Notes: generated by a model from the letters alone, not told the origin. Counted from the first letter of the stretch, positions 1 through 6,537 are shown. The stretch: 14,813 nucleotides of DNA from JAMPXD01 sp041481895 (GCA_041481895.1 JBGPCQ010000067.1:1-14813), one strand, 5' to 3'. A program made the numbers and translations.

Positions 1-172
1 AGCCTGTCCCTCAACACAAGGGACTTCAGTTGGAAATACGGAATAAAGGAAGAATATCCATACCCTTCAAGCAAACCATTCTCAGCTAAGGGATAAATAT
101 AACATTAGACCCGGCCGTTTGGCATATGCTCAATTGTGGAGCGAAGAAATACTTTTGGAGGTTGATATTTAA

Positions 173-200
173 TTGACTACCGTATGCGGAAAGCTATAAT
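173..200 (+). promoter_or_regulatory. sigma70-like promoter of response regulator gene
   Basis: TTGACT at 173-178 and a perfect TATAAT at 195-200 are separated by 16 bases. Transcription would begin near 207, leaving a leader of about 75 bases before the response regulator. That leader holds a direct repeat, AACAGGAATGGTA at 216-228 and AACAGGGATGGTA at 265-277 (12 of 13 identical). Positions 1-172 hold no gene I can support; plus-strand frame 1 is open from the window edge to TAA at 94-96 and could be the tail of an upstream gene. Confidence 0.6.
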
Positions 201-281
201 CCGAGTGCTAAGTTTAACAGGAATGGTATATATTAGAACATTATCCAAATAACAGGAAACATTAAACAGGGATGGTACCTA

Positions 282-638
282 ATGCCAAAACGAATTCTTA
301 TCGCAGAAGATGATCCAAGAGACAGAGAGATTATAACCACATTTGCAAAGAGGCACGGATATGATGTTGTCGTTGTCACTGATGGAGTTGATCTATTGAC
401 TACTAAAGCTAACGAACGGTTTGATCTAATTATCACCGATTTGAAGATGGCAAATCTGAATGGAGCATCAGCTTCGGAAATCATGAAAATGGATGGCAAC
501 ACAGTTCCTATCATAGCTTTGACGGCATTCTCTCCAACAGAGATAGCTCTTGTTAAAGATAATTTTACGAAAATATATCATAAGCCTTGTGATTATAAAG
601 AATTGTTTGAATATGTAGGGTCATTGCTGGGAACATAA
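282..638 (+). CDS. single-domain response regulator (CheY-like receiver)
   Basis: A 118-residue protein consisting only of a receiver domain, which accepts a phosphoryl group from a histidine kinase and signals by protein contact. Seen in the sequence: the acidic pocket E9-D10-D11, the phospho-acceptor D53 in an ITDLKM context, the switch threonine T81, and K101 followed by P102. There is no DNA-binding or enzymatic output domain, so it is of the CheY/Spo0F kind, acting in a phosphorelay or on a protein target. The ATG at 282 gives exactly a full receiver domain, but its Shine-Dalgarno sequence is weak (AGGGATGG about 10 bases upstream). A strong promoter lies at 173-200. No kinase gene is visible nearby, so its partner is unknown. 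Base composition is more AT-rich than the housekeeping genes further on, which may indicate an accessory gene. Confidence 0.9.
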   Translation: MPKRILIAEDDPRDREIITTFAKRHGYDVVVVTDGVDLLTTKANERFDLIITDLKMANLNGASASEIMKMDGNTVPIIALTAFSPTEIALVKDNFTKIYHKPCDYKELFEYVGSLLGT

Positions 639-720
639 GTCTGGAGAAGGCCATTTTCAGGATGCCTTGATGCAATTGGGAATAAATGGGAAGAAACTGG
701 GGAATGACTTGGAGTACTGG

Positions 721-975
721 ATGCAAAAGAACATATATACGTTAGTCGGTCCTGATGGGAAATTTTATGAGAGTGCTACACCAGGTCTGCTCGGAGGATA
801 CAAACGACGCAAGATATACGGACAGTTGAATTGCCCGAATGCTCTGCGATGGATTGCTGGTGGCCACTATGTACAGCATCGCCTGTTCTTTAAAGATGAG
901 GAGACCGCCAAGGCTGCCGGATTCAGGCCATGTTCCATATGTATGCCTGATCAATACCGTGCATGGAAATTATGA
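721..975 (+). CDS. small Ada-like metal-binding domain protein
   Basis: An 84-residue protein resembling the N-terminal zinc domain of the DNA-methylation repair protein Ada. Visible marks are KIYGQLNCP (C38) and GFRPCSICMPD (C71, C74), matching the Ada pattern IxCxxxC...FRPCxxC. The first Ada cysteine, which in Ada is both a zinc ligand and the methyl acceptor, is Gly34 here, so methyl transfer by that residue is not expected. Three cysteines remain; H49 or H53 could be the fourth ligand. No other Ada domain (AraC-type DNA binding or methyltransferase) is attached. I chose ATG 721 because GGAG at 711-714 is well spaced and the conserved sequence begins soon after. A longer form starting TTG 667 or ATG 670 is open but lacks a good ribosome site. 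It follows the response regulator on the same strand by 82 bases and converges on yhbY. Its function is unknown; nucleic acid or zinc binding is the likeliest guess. Confidence 0.75.
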   Translation: MQKNIYTLVGPDGKFYESATPGLLGGYKRRKIYGQLNCPNALRWIAGGHYVQHRLFFKDEETAKAAGFRPCSICMPDQYRAWKL

Positions 976-1009
976 GGTATGTTGAGCTATTGGCGATTGA
1001 AGAACGGGC

Positions 1010-1306
1010 CTACTTTGCCTTCGGCAGCTCTATTTTAGGTTCCTTGGCCTTTTTATAGAGGAGGAAGGTGCGGCCGAGCACCTGCGCCACCTCGGCATCG
1101 CAGGCCAGGGCAAGCCCTTCCGCGACTTCGAAGCGGTCCATGGCGCAGCTTTCCAGGATTTTAACCTTGACCAGCTCGTGACAGGCAACGGCATCGGCAG
1201 TTTCTTTTACGAGCGCCTCGTTGACCTCCCCCTTGCCCACCATGATGACCGGCTTGAGGCCGTGTCCCAGTCCCCTGAGAAACCGTTTCTGTTTTCCGTT
1301 CAGCAT
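1010..1306 (-). CDS. yhbY: YhbY-family ribosome-assembly RNA-binding protein
   Basis: A 98-residue CRS1-YhbY (CRM) domain protein. This family binds RNA and associates with large ribosomal subunit precursors. The start MLNGKQKRFLRGLGHGLKPV, the VGKGEV turn (residues 23-28, the KH-like loop of the fold) and the HELVKVKIL strand are characteristic, and the length fits the stand-alone bacterial form. The gene points away from lepA and shares its upstream region; an extended -10 promoter for it is seen at 1357-1385. It converges on the Ada-like gene with only 34 bases between stop codons and no obvious terminator. Several frames overlap it, but only this one gives a recognisable family sequence. 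Confidence 0.9.
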   Translation of the reverse strand: MLNGKQKRFLRGLGHGLKPVIMVGKGEVNEALVKETADAVACHELVKVKILESCAMDRFEVAEGLALACDAEVAQVLGRTFLLYKKAKEPKIELPKAK

Positions 1307-1356
1307 GAAGTAGCCGCTCTCTTTCCCGAGAAATTGTTTAATCTAGATAAGCTGAA

Positions 1357-1385
1357 GATATAGCACGCGCAGGGGGATAAGGCAA
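1357..1385 (-). promoter_or_regulatory. yhbY: candidate yhbY promoter
   Basis: On the minus strand, TTGCCT (1380-1385) and TATATC (1357-1362) are 17 bases apart, and TGC precedes the -10 box, giving an extended -10. Transcription would start about 45 bases before the yhbY start codon. It is divergent from the lepA promoter at 1427-1456. Confidence 0.4.
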
Positions 1386-1426
1386 TGTCTTAAAATCCCC
1401 CGACCGCGCTGCGCCCCTGTTTTCAC

Positions 1427-1456
1427 TTTACAATCCGGCCAGTTCTGATATATGAT
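1427..1456 (+). promoter_or_regulatory. lepA: candidate lepA promoter
   Basis: TTTACA (1427-1432) and TATGAT (1451-1456) with an 18-base spacer, about 33 bases before the lepA start codon. Both boxes match consensus at five of six positions. Confidence 0.45.
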
Positions 1457-1488
1457 TCATCGGTTACGCTCAGGCGGAAAAGGAATCT

Positions 1489-3285
1489 ATGCTTATAGAG
1501 AATATCAGAAATTTTTCGATTATCGCCCATATCGACCACGGCAAATCTACCCTGGCGGACCGTCTCCTGGAGTATACCGGGGCACTTTCCGACCGGGAAA
1601 AACAGGACCAGTTCCTGGACAAGATGGATCTGGAGCGGGAGCGGGGAATTACCATCAAGGCCCAGACCGTACGGCTCAATTACCGGGCCGGCGACGGCCG
1701 GGACTATATCCTCAACCTCATCGATACCCCCGGTCATGTCGACTTCACCTACGAAGTGTCGCGCTCTCTGGCTGCCTGCGAGGGAGGGTTGCTGGTGGTG
1801 GACGCTTCCCAGGGGGTCGAGGCCCAGACCCTTGCCAACGTCTACCTTGCCCTCGACAACAACCTGGAAGTCTTCCCGGTGTTGAACAAGATCGACCTCC
1901 CGGCGGCCGAACCGGAGCGGGTGATGCACGAGATCGAGGAGATTATCGGGATCGACGCCCACGATGCGGTCTTTGCCAGCGCAAAGGAAGGGATCGGCAC
2001 CCGGGAAATCCTGGAACAGATCGTTAAAAAAATCCCCCCCCCCCAGGGAGACCCGGCCAAGCCTTTGAAGGCGCTCCTCTTCGACTCGTGGTACGACCAG
2101 TACCAGGGGGTGATCATTCTCGTCCGGATCATCGACGGTGTGCTGAAAAAAGGGGACAAAATTCTCCTCATGATAAACGGCAGTTCCTACGAGACCCTCA
2201 AAATAGGGGTGTTCGCCCCCGTGATGACCGAGGTGGCGTCGCTCTCCGCAGGGGAGGTGGGCTTTGTCATCGCCGGGATCAAGGAGGTCAAGGATGCCAA
2301 GGTCGGCGACACCGTGACCCTCCTCCACAACCCCTGTGCCGCCCCGCTGGCCGGCTTCAAGGAAGTGAAGCCGATGGTCTTTTCCGGCCTCTACCCGATC
2401 GATACCGTCCAGTATGAGCAGCTGCGCGATGCCCTTGCCAAGCTCAAACTCAACGATGCCTCCTTCTCCTACGAGCCGGAAACCTCCCTGGCTCTCGGCT
2501 TCGGCTTCCGTTGCGGCTTTCTCGGCCTGCTGCACATGGAAATCATCCAGGAGCGGCTGGAGCGGGAATTCAACCTGGAGTTGATCACCACCGCACCGAC
2601 AGTCGTCTACCGGATACACAAGGTGGGGGGCGAGGTGATCACCATCGAGAGCGCCAACCTGCTCCCCCCCGTACAGGAGATCGACTACCTGGAAGAGCCG
2701 TTTATTCTCGCCTCCATCCATGTGCCGAACGAATTTGTCGGGGCCATCCTCGCCCTCTGCGAAGAGAAGCGCGGGGTCCAGCGGGAAATCAAGTATCTCA
2801 CCCCCACCCGGGTGATGATCATCTACGAACTTCCACTCAACGAAGTCGTGCTCGACTTTTACGATCGCCTGAAGTCGATCAGCAAGGGGTATGCTTCCCT
2901 CGATTATGAACACCTCGACTACCGGCAGAGCGAGCTGGTGCGGATGAACATCCTCATCAACGGCGAAGTGGTCGATGCCCTCTCCCTCATTATCCACCAC
3001 GACAAGGCCTACTACCGCGGCCGCGACCTGGTGTCGAAAATGAAAGAGCTTATCCCCCGCCAGATGTTCGAAGTAGCCATCCAGGCCGCGATCGGCAACA
3101 AGGTGATTGCCCGCGAGACAGTCAAGGCCATGCGCAAGGACGTCCTTGCCAAATGTTACGGCGGTGATATTACGAGGAAGCGGAAACTTCTGGAGAAACA
3201 GAAGGAAGGGAAAAAACGGATGAAAAACGTGGGGAATGTGGAGCTTCCGCAGGAGGCTTTCCTTGCCATCCTGAAGGTTGAATAA
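1489..3285 (+). CDS. lepA: elongation factor 4 (LepA), translational GTPase
   Basis: A 598-residue protein, the usual LepA/EF4 length. LepA is a ribosome-bound GTPase of the EF-G class implicated in 30S assembly, initiation and ribosome back-translocation. GTPase motifs are complete: G1 AHIDHGKST (13-21), G2 GIT (53-55), G3 DTPGH (79-83), G4 NKID (133-136), G5 SAK (164-166). The EF-G-like domains follow, and the C-terminus carries the LepA-specific basic tail with GNKVIARE and CYGGDITRKRKLLEKQKEGKKRMK. ATG 1489 gives the family N-terminus, with AAAGGA upstream. The coding sequence contains an unusual homopolymer stretch, A7-T-C11 at 2026-2044, encoding KKIPPP (residues 180-185). The gene precedes lepB, an order common in bacteria; a palindromic repeat element fills the gap. 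A 622-codon reading frame on the opposite strand is a shadow. Confidence 0.97.
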   Translation: MLIENIRNFSIIAHIDHGKSTLADRLLEYTGALSDREKQDQFLDKMDLERERGITIKAQTVRLNYRAGDGRDYILNLIDTPGHVDFTYEVSRSLAACEGGLLVVDASQGVEAQTLANVYLALDNNLEVFPVLNKIDLPAAEPERVMHEIEEIIGIDAHDAVFASAKEGIGTREILEQIVKKIPPPQGDPAKPLKALLFDSWYDQYQGVIILVRIIDGVLKKGDKILLMINGSSYETLKIGVFAPVMTEVASLSAGEVGFVIAGIKEVKDAKVGDTVTLLHNPCAAPLAGFKEVKPMVFSGLYPIDTVQYEQLRDALAKLKLNDASFSYEPETSLALGFGFRCGFLGLLHMEIIQERLEREFNLELITTAPTVVYRIHKVGGEVITIESANLLPPVQEIDYLEEPFILASIHVPNEFVGAILALCEEKRGVQREIKYLTPTRVMIIYELPLNEVVLDFYDRLKSISKGYASLDYEHLDYRQSELVRMNILINGEVVDALSLIIHHDKAYYRGRDLVSKMKELIPRQMFEVAIQAAIGNKVIARETVKAMRKDVLAKCYGGDITRKRKLLEKQKEGKKRMKNVGNVELPQEAFLAILKVE

Positions 3286-3294
3286 TGACAACAG

Positions 3295-3409
3295 CTTCGT
3301 AAAAAGTCAATCTGCGGCGTTGCACTGCGTCCTTCGTCACTGCGGCGTACTGATGTACGCCTCGTTCCTAAGGACTTGCGCGCCTTGCATCTTGAGCTTT
3401 TTACTTTGC
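3295..3409. repeat. palindromic intergenic element, copy A (lepA-lepB gap)
   Basis: About 115 bases with outer arms GTAAAAAG (3299-3306) and CTTTTTAC (3397-3404), and an inner perfect hairpin GGCGTAC-TGAT-GTACGCC (3344-3361). It starts about 10 bases after the lepA stop. It shares the block TCTGCGGCGTTGC with copy B, and the general layout (CTTCGTCA, GCG, central palindrome, GCCTTG-ATCTTG) with copy C. It contains no reading frame of note. I recall similar elements between genes in Geobacter genomes. Confidence 0.75.
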
Positions 3410-3464
3410 TGTCTGGTCTGGATTGAATCTGGGTTTGATCAAAATTACAAAGGAACCGTGAGAA

Positions 3465-4160
3465 ATGGAAGAAAACAAAAACATACAGCCGGAAGCGGGC
3501 AAGGAAGTGCGCACCTCTTCGACCAGTGAGGCCCCCCGGAAGAAACACATTGTCAGGGAATATGCCGAATCGATCATCATAGCTGCTCTCCTGGCGCTGG
3601 TGATCAGGACTTTCATGGTGCAGGCATTCAAGATCCCCTCAGGTTCCATGGAGGACACCCTGCTGGTCGGCGACCATCTTCTGGTGACCAAGTTTATTTA
3701 CGGGACAAAAATCCCTTTCACCGAAAAATGGATCGTGCCCGTGCGGGAACCGAAGCGGGGCGATGTTATCGTTTTTGAATATCCTGAAGATACGAAAAAC
3801 CCGGCCCTCAAATTCTGGCAGAAAAAGGATTTTATCAAGCGGGTCATTGGTGTGCCGGGAGACAGGGTCATGATGGCCAACCAGGTTGTCTACGTGAATG
3901 ACAAGCCCTACAAAATCCCGCAGGAGATTCATAAAGGCACAGCCATGGGGCCACCGGAAATTTACAATTTCCCGGAACGGGTTGTCCCCGCAGGAGACTA
4001 TTTCTGCATGGGAGACAACCGCGACCGTTCTCACGACAGTCGATTCTGGGGCTTTGTGCCGAAAGAGAATATCAAGGGGCTGGCATTTATCCTGTACTGG
4101 TCATGGGATTCGGAAAAAAATCGTGTTCGCTGGGACAGAATTGCCAAAGTAATTCACTGA
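3465..4160 (+). CDS. lepB: signal peptidase I
   Basis: A 231-residue membrane-bound type I signal peptidase that removes signal peptides from exported preproteins. It has one N-terminal membrane segment (about 36-55, ESIIIAALLALVIRTFMVQA), then the catalytic box IPSGSMEDTL with the nucleophile S61 (equivalent to E. coli Ser90). The general base is K125 in FIKRVIGVPGD (equivalent to Lys145), and GDNRDRSHDSRFWG (183-196) closes the active site. The ATG at 3465 has AGGA about 10 bases upstream. An uncharged leader of about 25 residues precedes the membrane segment. It sits downstream of lepA, separated by repeat element A, and is followed after 24 bases by a paralogue in the same reading frame. 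All catalytic residues are present, so this is the working peptidase of the pair. Confidence 0.96.
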   Translation: MEENKNIQPEAGKEVRTSSTSEAPRKKHIVREYAESIIIAALLALVIRTFMVQAFKIPSGSMEDTLLVGDHLLVTKFIYGTKIPFTEKWIVPVREPKRGDVIVFEYPEDTKNPALKFWQKKDFIKRVIGVPGDRVMMANQVVYVNDKPYKIPQEIHKGTAMGPPEIYNFPERVVPAGDYFCMGDNRDRSHDSRFWGFVPKENIKGLAFILYWSWDSEKNRVRWDRIAKVIH

Positions 4161-4184
4161 TCGAATGCTTGGGCATGGATAGTC

Positions 4185-4781
4185 ATGTTTGTGAAGAAAA
4201 GAGTGATCGTAGTGTTTTTCATTATTTTCGGGGCATGCCTGCTCCGGATTTACGTACTGCAGTCGTATAAATCGACGACTCACTACATGGCGGACACCCT
4301 TGTCGTCGGCGACTACTTCCTCGTCAACAAGTTTATCTATGGCAGGAAAATACCTTATTCCGACCGCCGTTTATTCAAAATACGCGAGCCGCGCCGTGGT
4401 GATGTCATCATTTTCGAGTACCCCGAGGACCCGGGCAAGGATTTGGTCATGCGGGTAGTCGGTATTCCCGGAGACGAAGTTGCCGGGAGTGACAAGAAAG
4501 TTTACGTGAACGGTCAACTCTCCGAAAACGCCCGTGAGTTACACACGGAAGAGGAGATCATCCCGCGGGAACAGAACCCCCGCGATAATTTCGGGCCGGT
4601 GAAAGTACCGAATAATGCTCTATTTGTCATGGGTGATAACCGGGACCGTTCCTTTGACAGCCGCTTCTGGGGTTGTGTGAGCTACGGCAGTATCAAGGGG
4701 GAGGCATTCCTCAAATACTGGTCGTGGGACCCGGATCGGCGACGGGTGAGATGGGGTACTATCGGGAAGCATATCGATTGA
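4185..4781 (+). CDS. signal peptidase I-like paralogue lacking both catalytic residues
   Basis: A 198-residue S26-family protein clearly related to the upstream LepB. It has one N-terminal membrane segment (about 7-27), then VGDYFLVNKFIYG, REPRRGDVIIFEYPED, RVVGIPGDEV and GDNRDRSFDSRFWG. The active site is not conserved. The box PSGSM of LepB reads TTHYM here, so the nucleophilic serine is Y34, and the catalytic lysine of FIKRV is M89 in LVMRV. I checked both codons (TAC at 4284, ATG at 4449). The rest of the fold, including box E, is intact, which argues against simple decay. Staphylococcus aureus SpsA, next to active SpsB, is a precedent for an inactive paralogue. It may bind signal peptides, modulate LepB, or do something else; this is inference. 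The ribosome site is weak, so translation may depend on coupling to lepB 24 bases upstream. Confidence 0.9.
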   Translation: MFVKKRVIVVFFIIFGACLLRIYVLQSYKSTTHYMADTLVVGDYFLVNKFIYGRKIPYSDRRLFKIREPRRGDVIIFEYPEDPGKDLVMRVVGIPGDEVAGSDKKVYVNGQLSENARELHTEEEIIPREQNPRDNFGPVKVPNNALFVMGDNRDRSFDSRFWGCVSYGSIKGEAFLKYWSWDPDRRRVRWGTIGKHID

Positions 4782-4786
4782 AAAGA

Positions 4787-4800
4787 TGTGAATGGTGAAC
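4787..4800 (+). repeat. two heptamer units (TGTGAAT GGTGAAC)
   Basis: Two units of the GGTGAAT-type 7-base repeat start five bases after the stop codon of the second lepB-like gene. Larger arrays of the same unit lie at 4973-5007 and 12512-12546, in opposite orientation. Confidence 0.4.
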
Positions 4801-4803
4801 AAG

Positions 4804-4910
4804 TCCCCCTTTGGCAAAGAGGGATTTAGGAGGATTTGCCTTTGATTGCCGTTAGGAAATCCCCCCCGGCCCTTTAGGCCCGCCGTGGGTCCCCTTTTTC
4901 AAAGGGGGGT
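4804..4910. repeat. C-rich palindromic repeat in convergent spacer
   Basis: The spacer between the second lepB-like gene and the TatD fusion holds no gene. It contains two hairpins of the widespread CCCCCTTTG/CAAAGGGGG type: 4804-4824 (imperfect, TCCCCCTTTG against CAAAGAGGGA) and 4891-4907 (CCCCTTT-TTC-AAAGGGG, perfect arms). Between them lie GATTTAGGAGGATTT and GGCCCTTTAGGCCC. The hairpins could end transcription from either side, since the flanking genes converge here. Confidence 0.6.
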
Positions 4911-4972
4911 AACTTCTGGCTGAGAATTTATTACGTACAGGCAAAATAAACAAAAGGCGACCATCTCGTCCG

Positions 4973-5045
4973 CCTCACCATTCACCATTCACTTCTCACC
5001 TCTCACCTTTTACGTTCCTTTATCCACCTTTTACGTTCCTTTATC
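4973..5045 (-). repeat. heptamer array and 21-base tandem duplication at TatD fusion stop codon
   Basis: Plus-strand units CCTCACC, ATTCACC, ATTCACT, TCTCACC, TCTCACC run in strict 7-base steps at 4973-5007. They pass into a perfect 21-base tandem duplication (5004-5024 and 5025-5045); 21 is three heptamers, so the period is kept. The second copy contains the TAA stop of the TatD fusion gene (5041-5043), and the first copy supplies another in-frame TAA at 5020-5022. Confidence 0.75.
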
Positions 5046-6423
5046 CCACTTCCGCGTACTCTCTCTCGCGGAATTTCACCCCCAGGCTTTCCGCGAGCTT
5101 TCGCACCGCAGTGACGTCGATCCCCGGTACGGTCACCGCGGTAGCGACTACCTCCGGAATAGAAAGGGGCGCATCCTTGAGGAATTTGCAGACGCCGTGG
5201 AATCCGGCCTTGCCGAACGGCGTGTGACAGAGCAATTCATACGTCTCGGGATCCGCGGCATTGAGGCTTACCGAGATGGAGTCGACCAGCCCTGCAAGTT
5301 CCGGCAGGATGTTGCGGCCATGAACGAGGTTGGCCTGGCCGTCGGTATTGATCCTGATCCTGCACCCCTTTTTTTTCAGCGCCGTTGCCACTTCCCTGAC
5401 AAGGTCGAGACGGAGGAGCGGTTCGCCGTAACCGCAGAACACGATCTCGTCGAAGCCTGCCGGGTCGCCGATCGCTGTGAGCACCTCGGCGGCGTCCGGT
5501 TCGTGGTCGAGCCGGAGCAAGTGCCCCTTGACCGTAAAATCCTCGAACTTTGCGCAGAAGGAGCAGCGGTTTGAACAGCGATTGGTTATGTTCAAGTAAA
5601 GTGAATTCCTGATCCGGTAGGCGATGCGGGCATTCTGGTCGGTGAGGCCCAGACCGAAGAGTCTCCCGGCGTTGAGGGAAGTTATCCGGCCCACGTCTTC
5701 GAGGGTGAGCCCCTTGAGTTCCGCTACCTTCTCAGCGGTGATCCGGAGGTAGGACGGCTCGTTCCGCTTCCCCCGGTGCGGGACCGGCGAGAGATAGGGA
5801 CAGTCGGTTTCCAGGAGGAGCCTCTCGATTTTGACTCCCCTAACCACTTCCCGCAACTGCTCATTGTTCGGGTAGGTGACGGTGCCGGGAATTGAGATGA
5901 AAAAGCCCAACTCCTCGCATTCCCGGGCCATTCGGAGGTCGCCGGAAAAGCAGTGCAGCACGCCACCCACCTCTGCGGCTTTTTCCTCCCGAAGAATCGC
6001 CATGATCCTTTCGTGGGCGTCCCGGTCATGGACAATGACCGGGAGAGAGAGTTCCCGGGCCAGCCGTATGAAGCGGCGGAACACCTTCTCCTGGTCGCCC
6101 CGGGGGGAACGGTCGCGATAGAAGTCGAGCCCGATCTCGCCGATGGCGACCACCTTCCGGTTGCCAACGGCCAGGTCTCTGACGACGTCGTAGCACCTGT
6201 CCGTGACCCTTACGGCATCGTGGGGGTGAATTCCGACAGCGCAATAGATATGGTCATAGCGCCCGGCCAGCTCGACTGCCGCGCGGCTCGATTCCAGGTC
6301 AGCTCCCACTGTGATGATGCGGGAAAGTCCGGCGTCCCGGGCGCGCTCCAGCGTGGCGCCGAAATCGGGCAAAAAATCCCGGCCGTCGATATGAGCATGG
6401 GTATCGATGAAGGATAAATTCAT
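5041..6423 (-). CDS. TatD-family metal nuclease fused to a radical SAM domain
   Basis: A 460-residue two-domain protein. Residues 1-258 are a complete TatD-type metal-dependent hydrolase with ligands H9 and H11 (DTHAHID), E96 (GEIGLD), H132 (VIVHDRD), H157 (LHCFSGD) and D207 (LLLETDCPYLSP). TatD proteins are DNases involved in DNA repair or quality control. Residues about 270-460 form a compact radical SAM domain with the iron-sulfur motif C283xxxC287xxC290 (NRCSNRCSFC) and the glycine-rich GYGEP (331-335). Such enzymes cleave S-adenosylmethionine to a 5'-deoxyadenosyl radical. I recall a TatD-linked radical SAM family found fused to or beside TatD in anaerobes, so the fusion looks genuine, and the frame is continuous through the linker. 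The substrate is unknown. The start ATG has AAGGA upstream, a promoter lies at 6509-6537 and a leader hairpin at 6463-6495. The stop codon lies within a tandem repeat. Confidence 0.93.
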   Translation of the reverse strand: MNLSFIDTHAHIDGRDFLPDFGATLERARDAGLSRIITVGADLESSRAAVELAGRYDHIYCAVGIHPHDAVRVTDRCYDVVRDLAVGNRKVVAIGEIGLDFYRDRSPRGDQEKVFRRFIRLARELSLPVIVHDRDAHERIMAILREEKAAEVGGVLHCFSGDLRMARECEELGFFISIPGTVTYPNNEQLREVVRGVKIERLLLETDCPYLSPVPHRGKRNEPSYLRITAEKVAELKGLTLEDVGRITSLNAGRLFGLGLTDQNARIAYRIRNSLYLNITNRCSNRCSFCAKFEDFTVKGHLLRLDHEPDAAEVLTAIGDPAGFDEIVFCGYGEPLLRLDLVREVATALKKKGCRIRINTDGQANLVHGRNILPELAGLVDSISVSLNAADPETYELLCHTPFGKAGFHGVCKFLKDAPLSIPEVVATAVTVPGIDVTAVRKLAESLGVKFREREYAEVG

Positions 6424-6462
6424 GGTGCTTCCTTTGAGGCTTGATTTGAAACCAGAGCTTTA

Positions 6463-6495
6463 TGGCGGTTCAGGGCGCCCTGCCGGGAACCGCCA
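6463..6495 (-). promoter_or_regulatory. leader stem-loop before TatD fusion gene
   Basis: Arms TGGCGGTTC (6463-6471) and GAACCGCCA (6487-6495) pair perfectly over 9 bases. The 15-base loop itself contains the 10-base palindrome AGGGCGCCCT (6472-6481). It sits between the predicted transcription start (about 6502) and the start codon at 6423, so it would form at the very 5' end of the mRNA. No T-run follows, so it is not an ordinary terminator. Its role is unknown: mRNA stability or a binding site. Confidence 0.55.
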
Positions 6496-6508
6496 GGTTC
6501 TTTGCTCA

Positions 6509-6537
6509 AAAATAGCACCATTAGAAAAAAGTGACAA
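6509..6537 (-). promoter_or_regulatory. candidate promoter of TatD fusion gene
   Basis: On the minus strand, TTGTCA (6532-6537) and TATTTT (6509-6514) are 17 bases apart, with TGC just before the -10 box (extended -10). Transcription would start near 6502, leaving a leader of about 80 bases. Confidence 0.5.

Noticed and set aside
1423..3291. 622-codon open frame on the minus strand
   Set aside because: Exactly antisense to lepA, a high-GC shadow frame; the product is low-complexity and matches no family.
4973..5045. CRISPR-like appearance of short repeats
   Set aside because: Units are 7 bases with no spacers, and there are no cas genes in the window.
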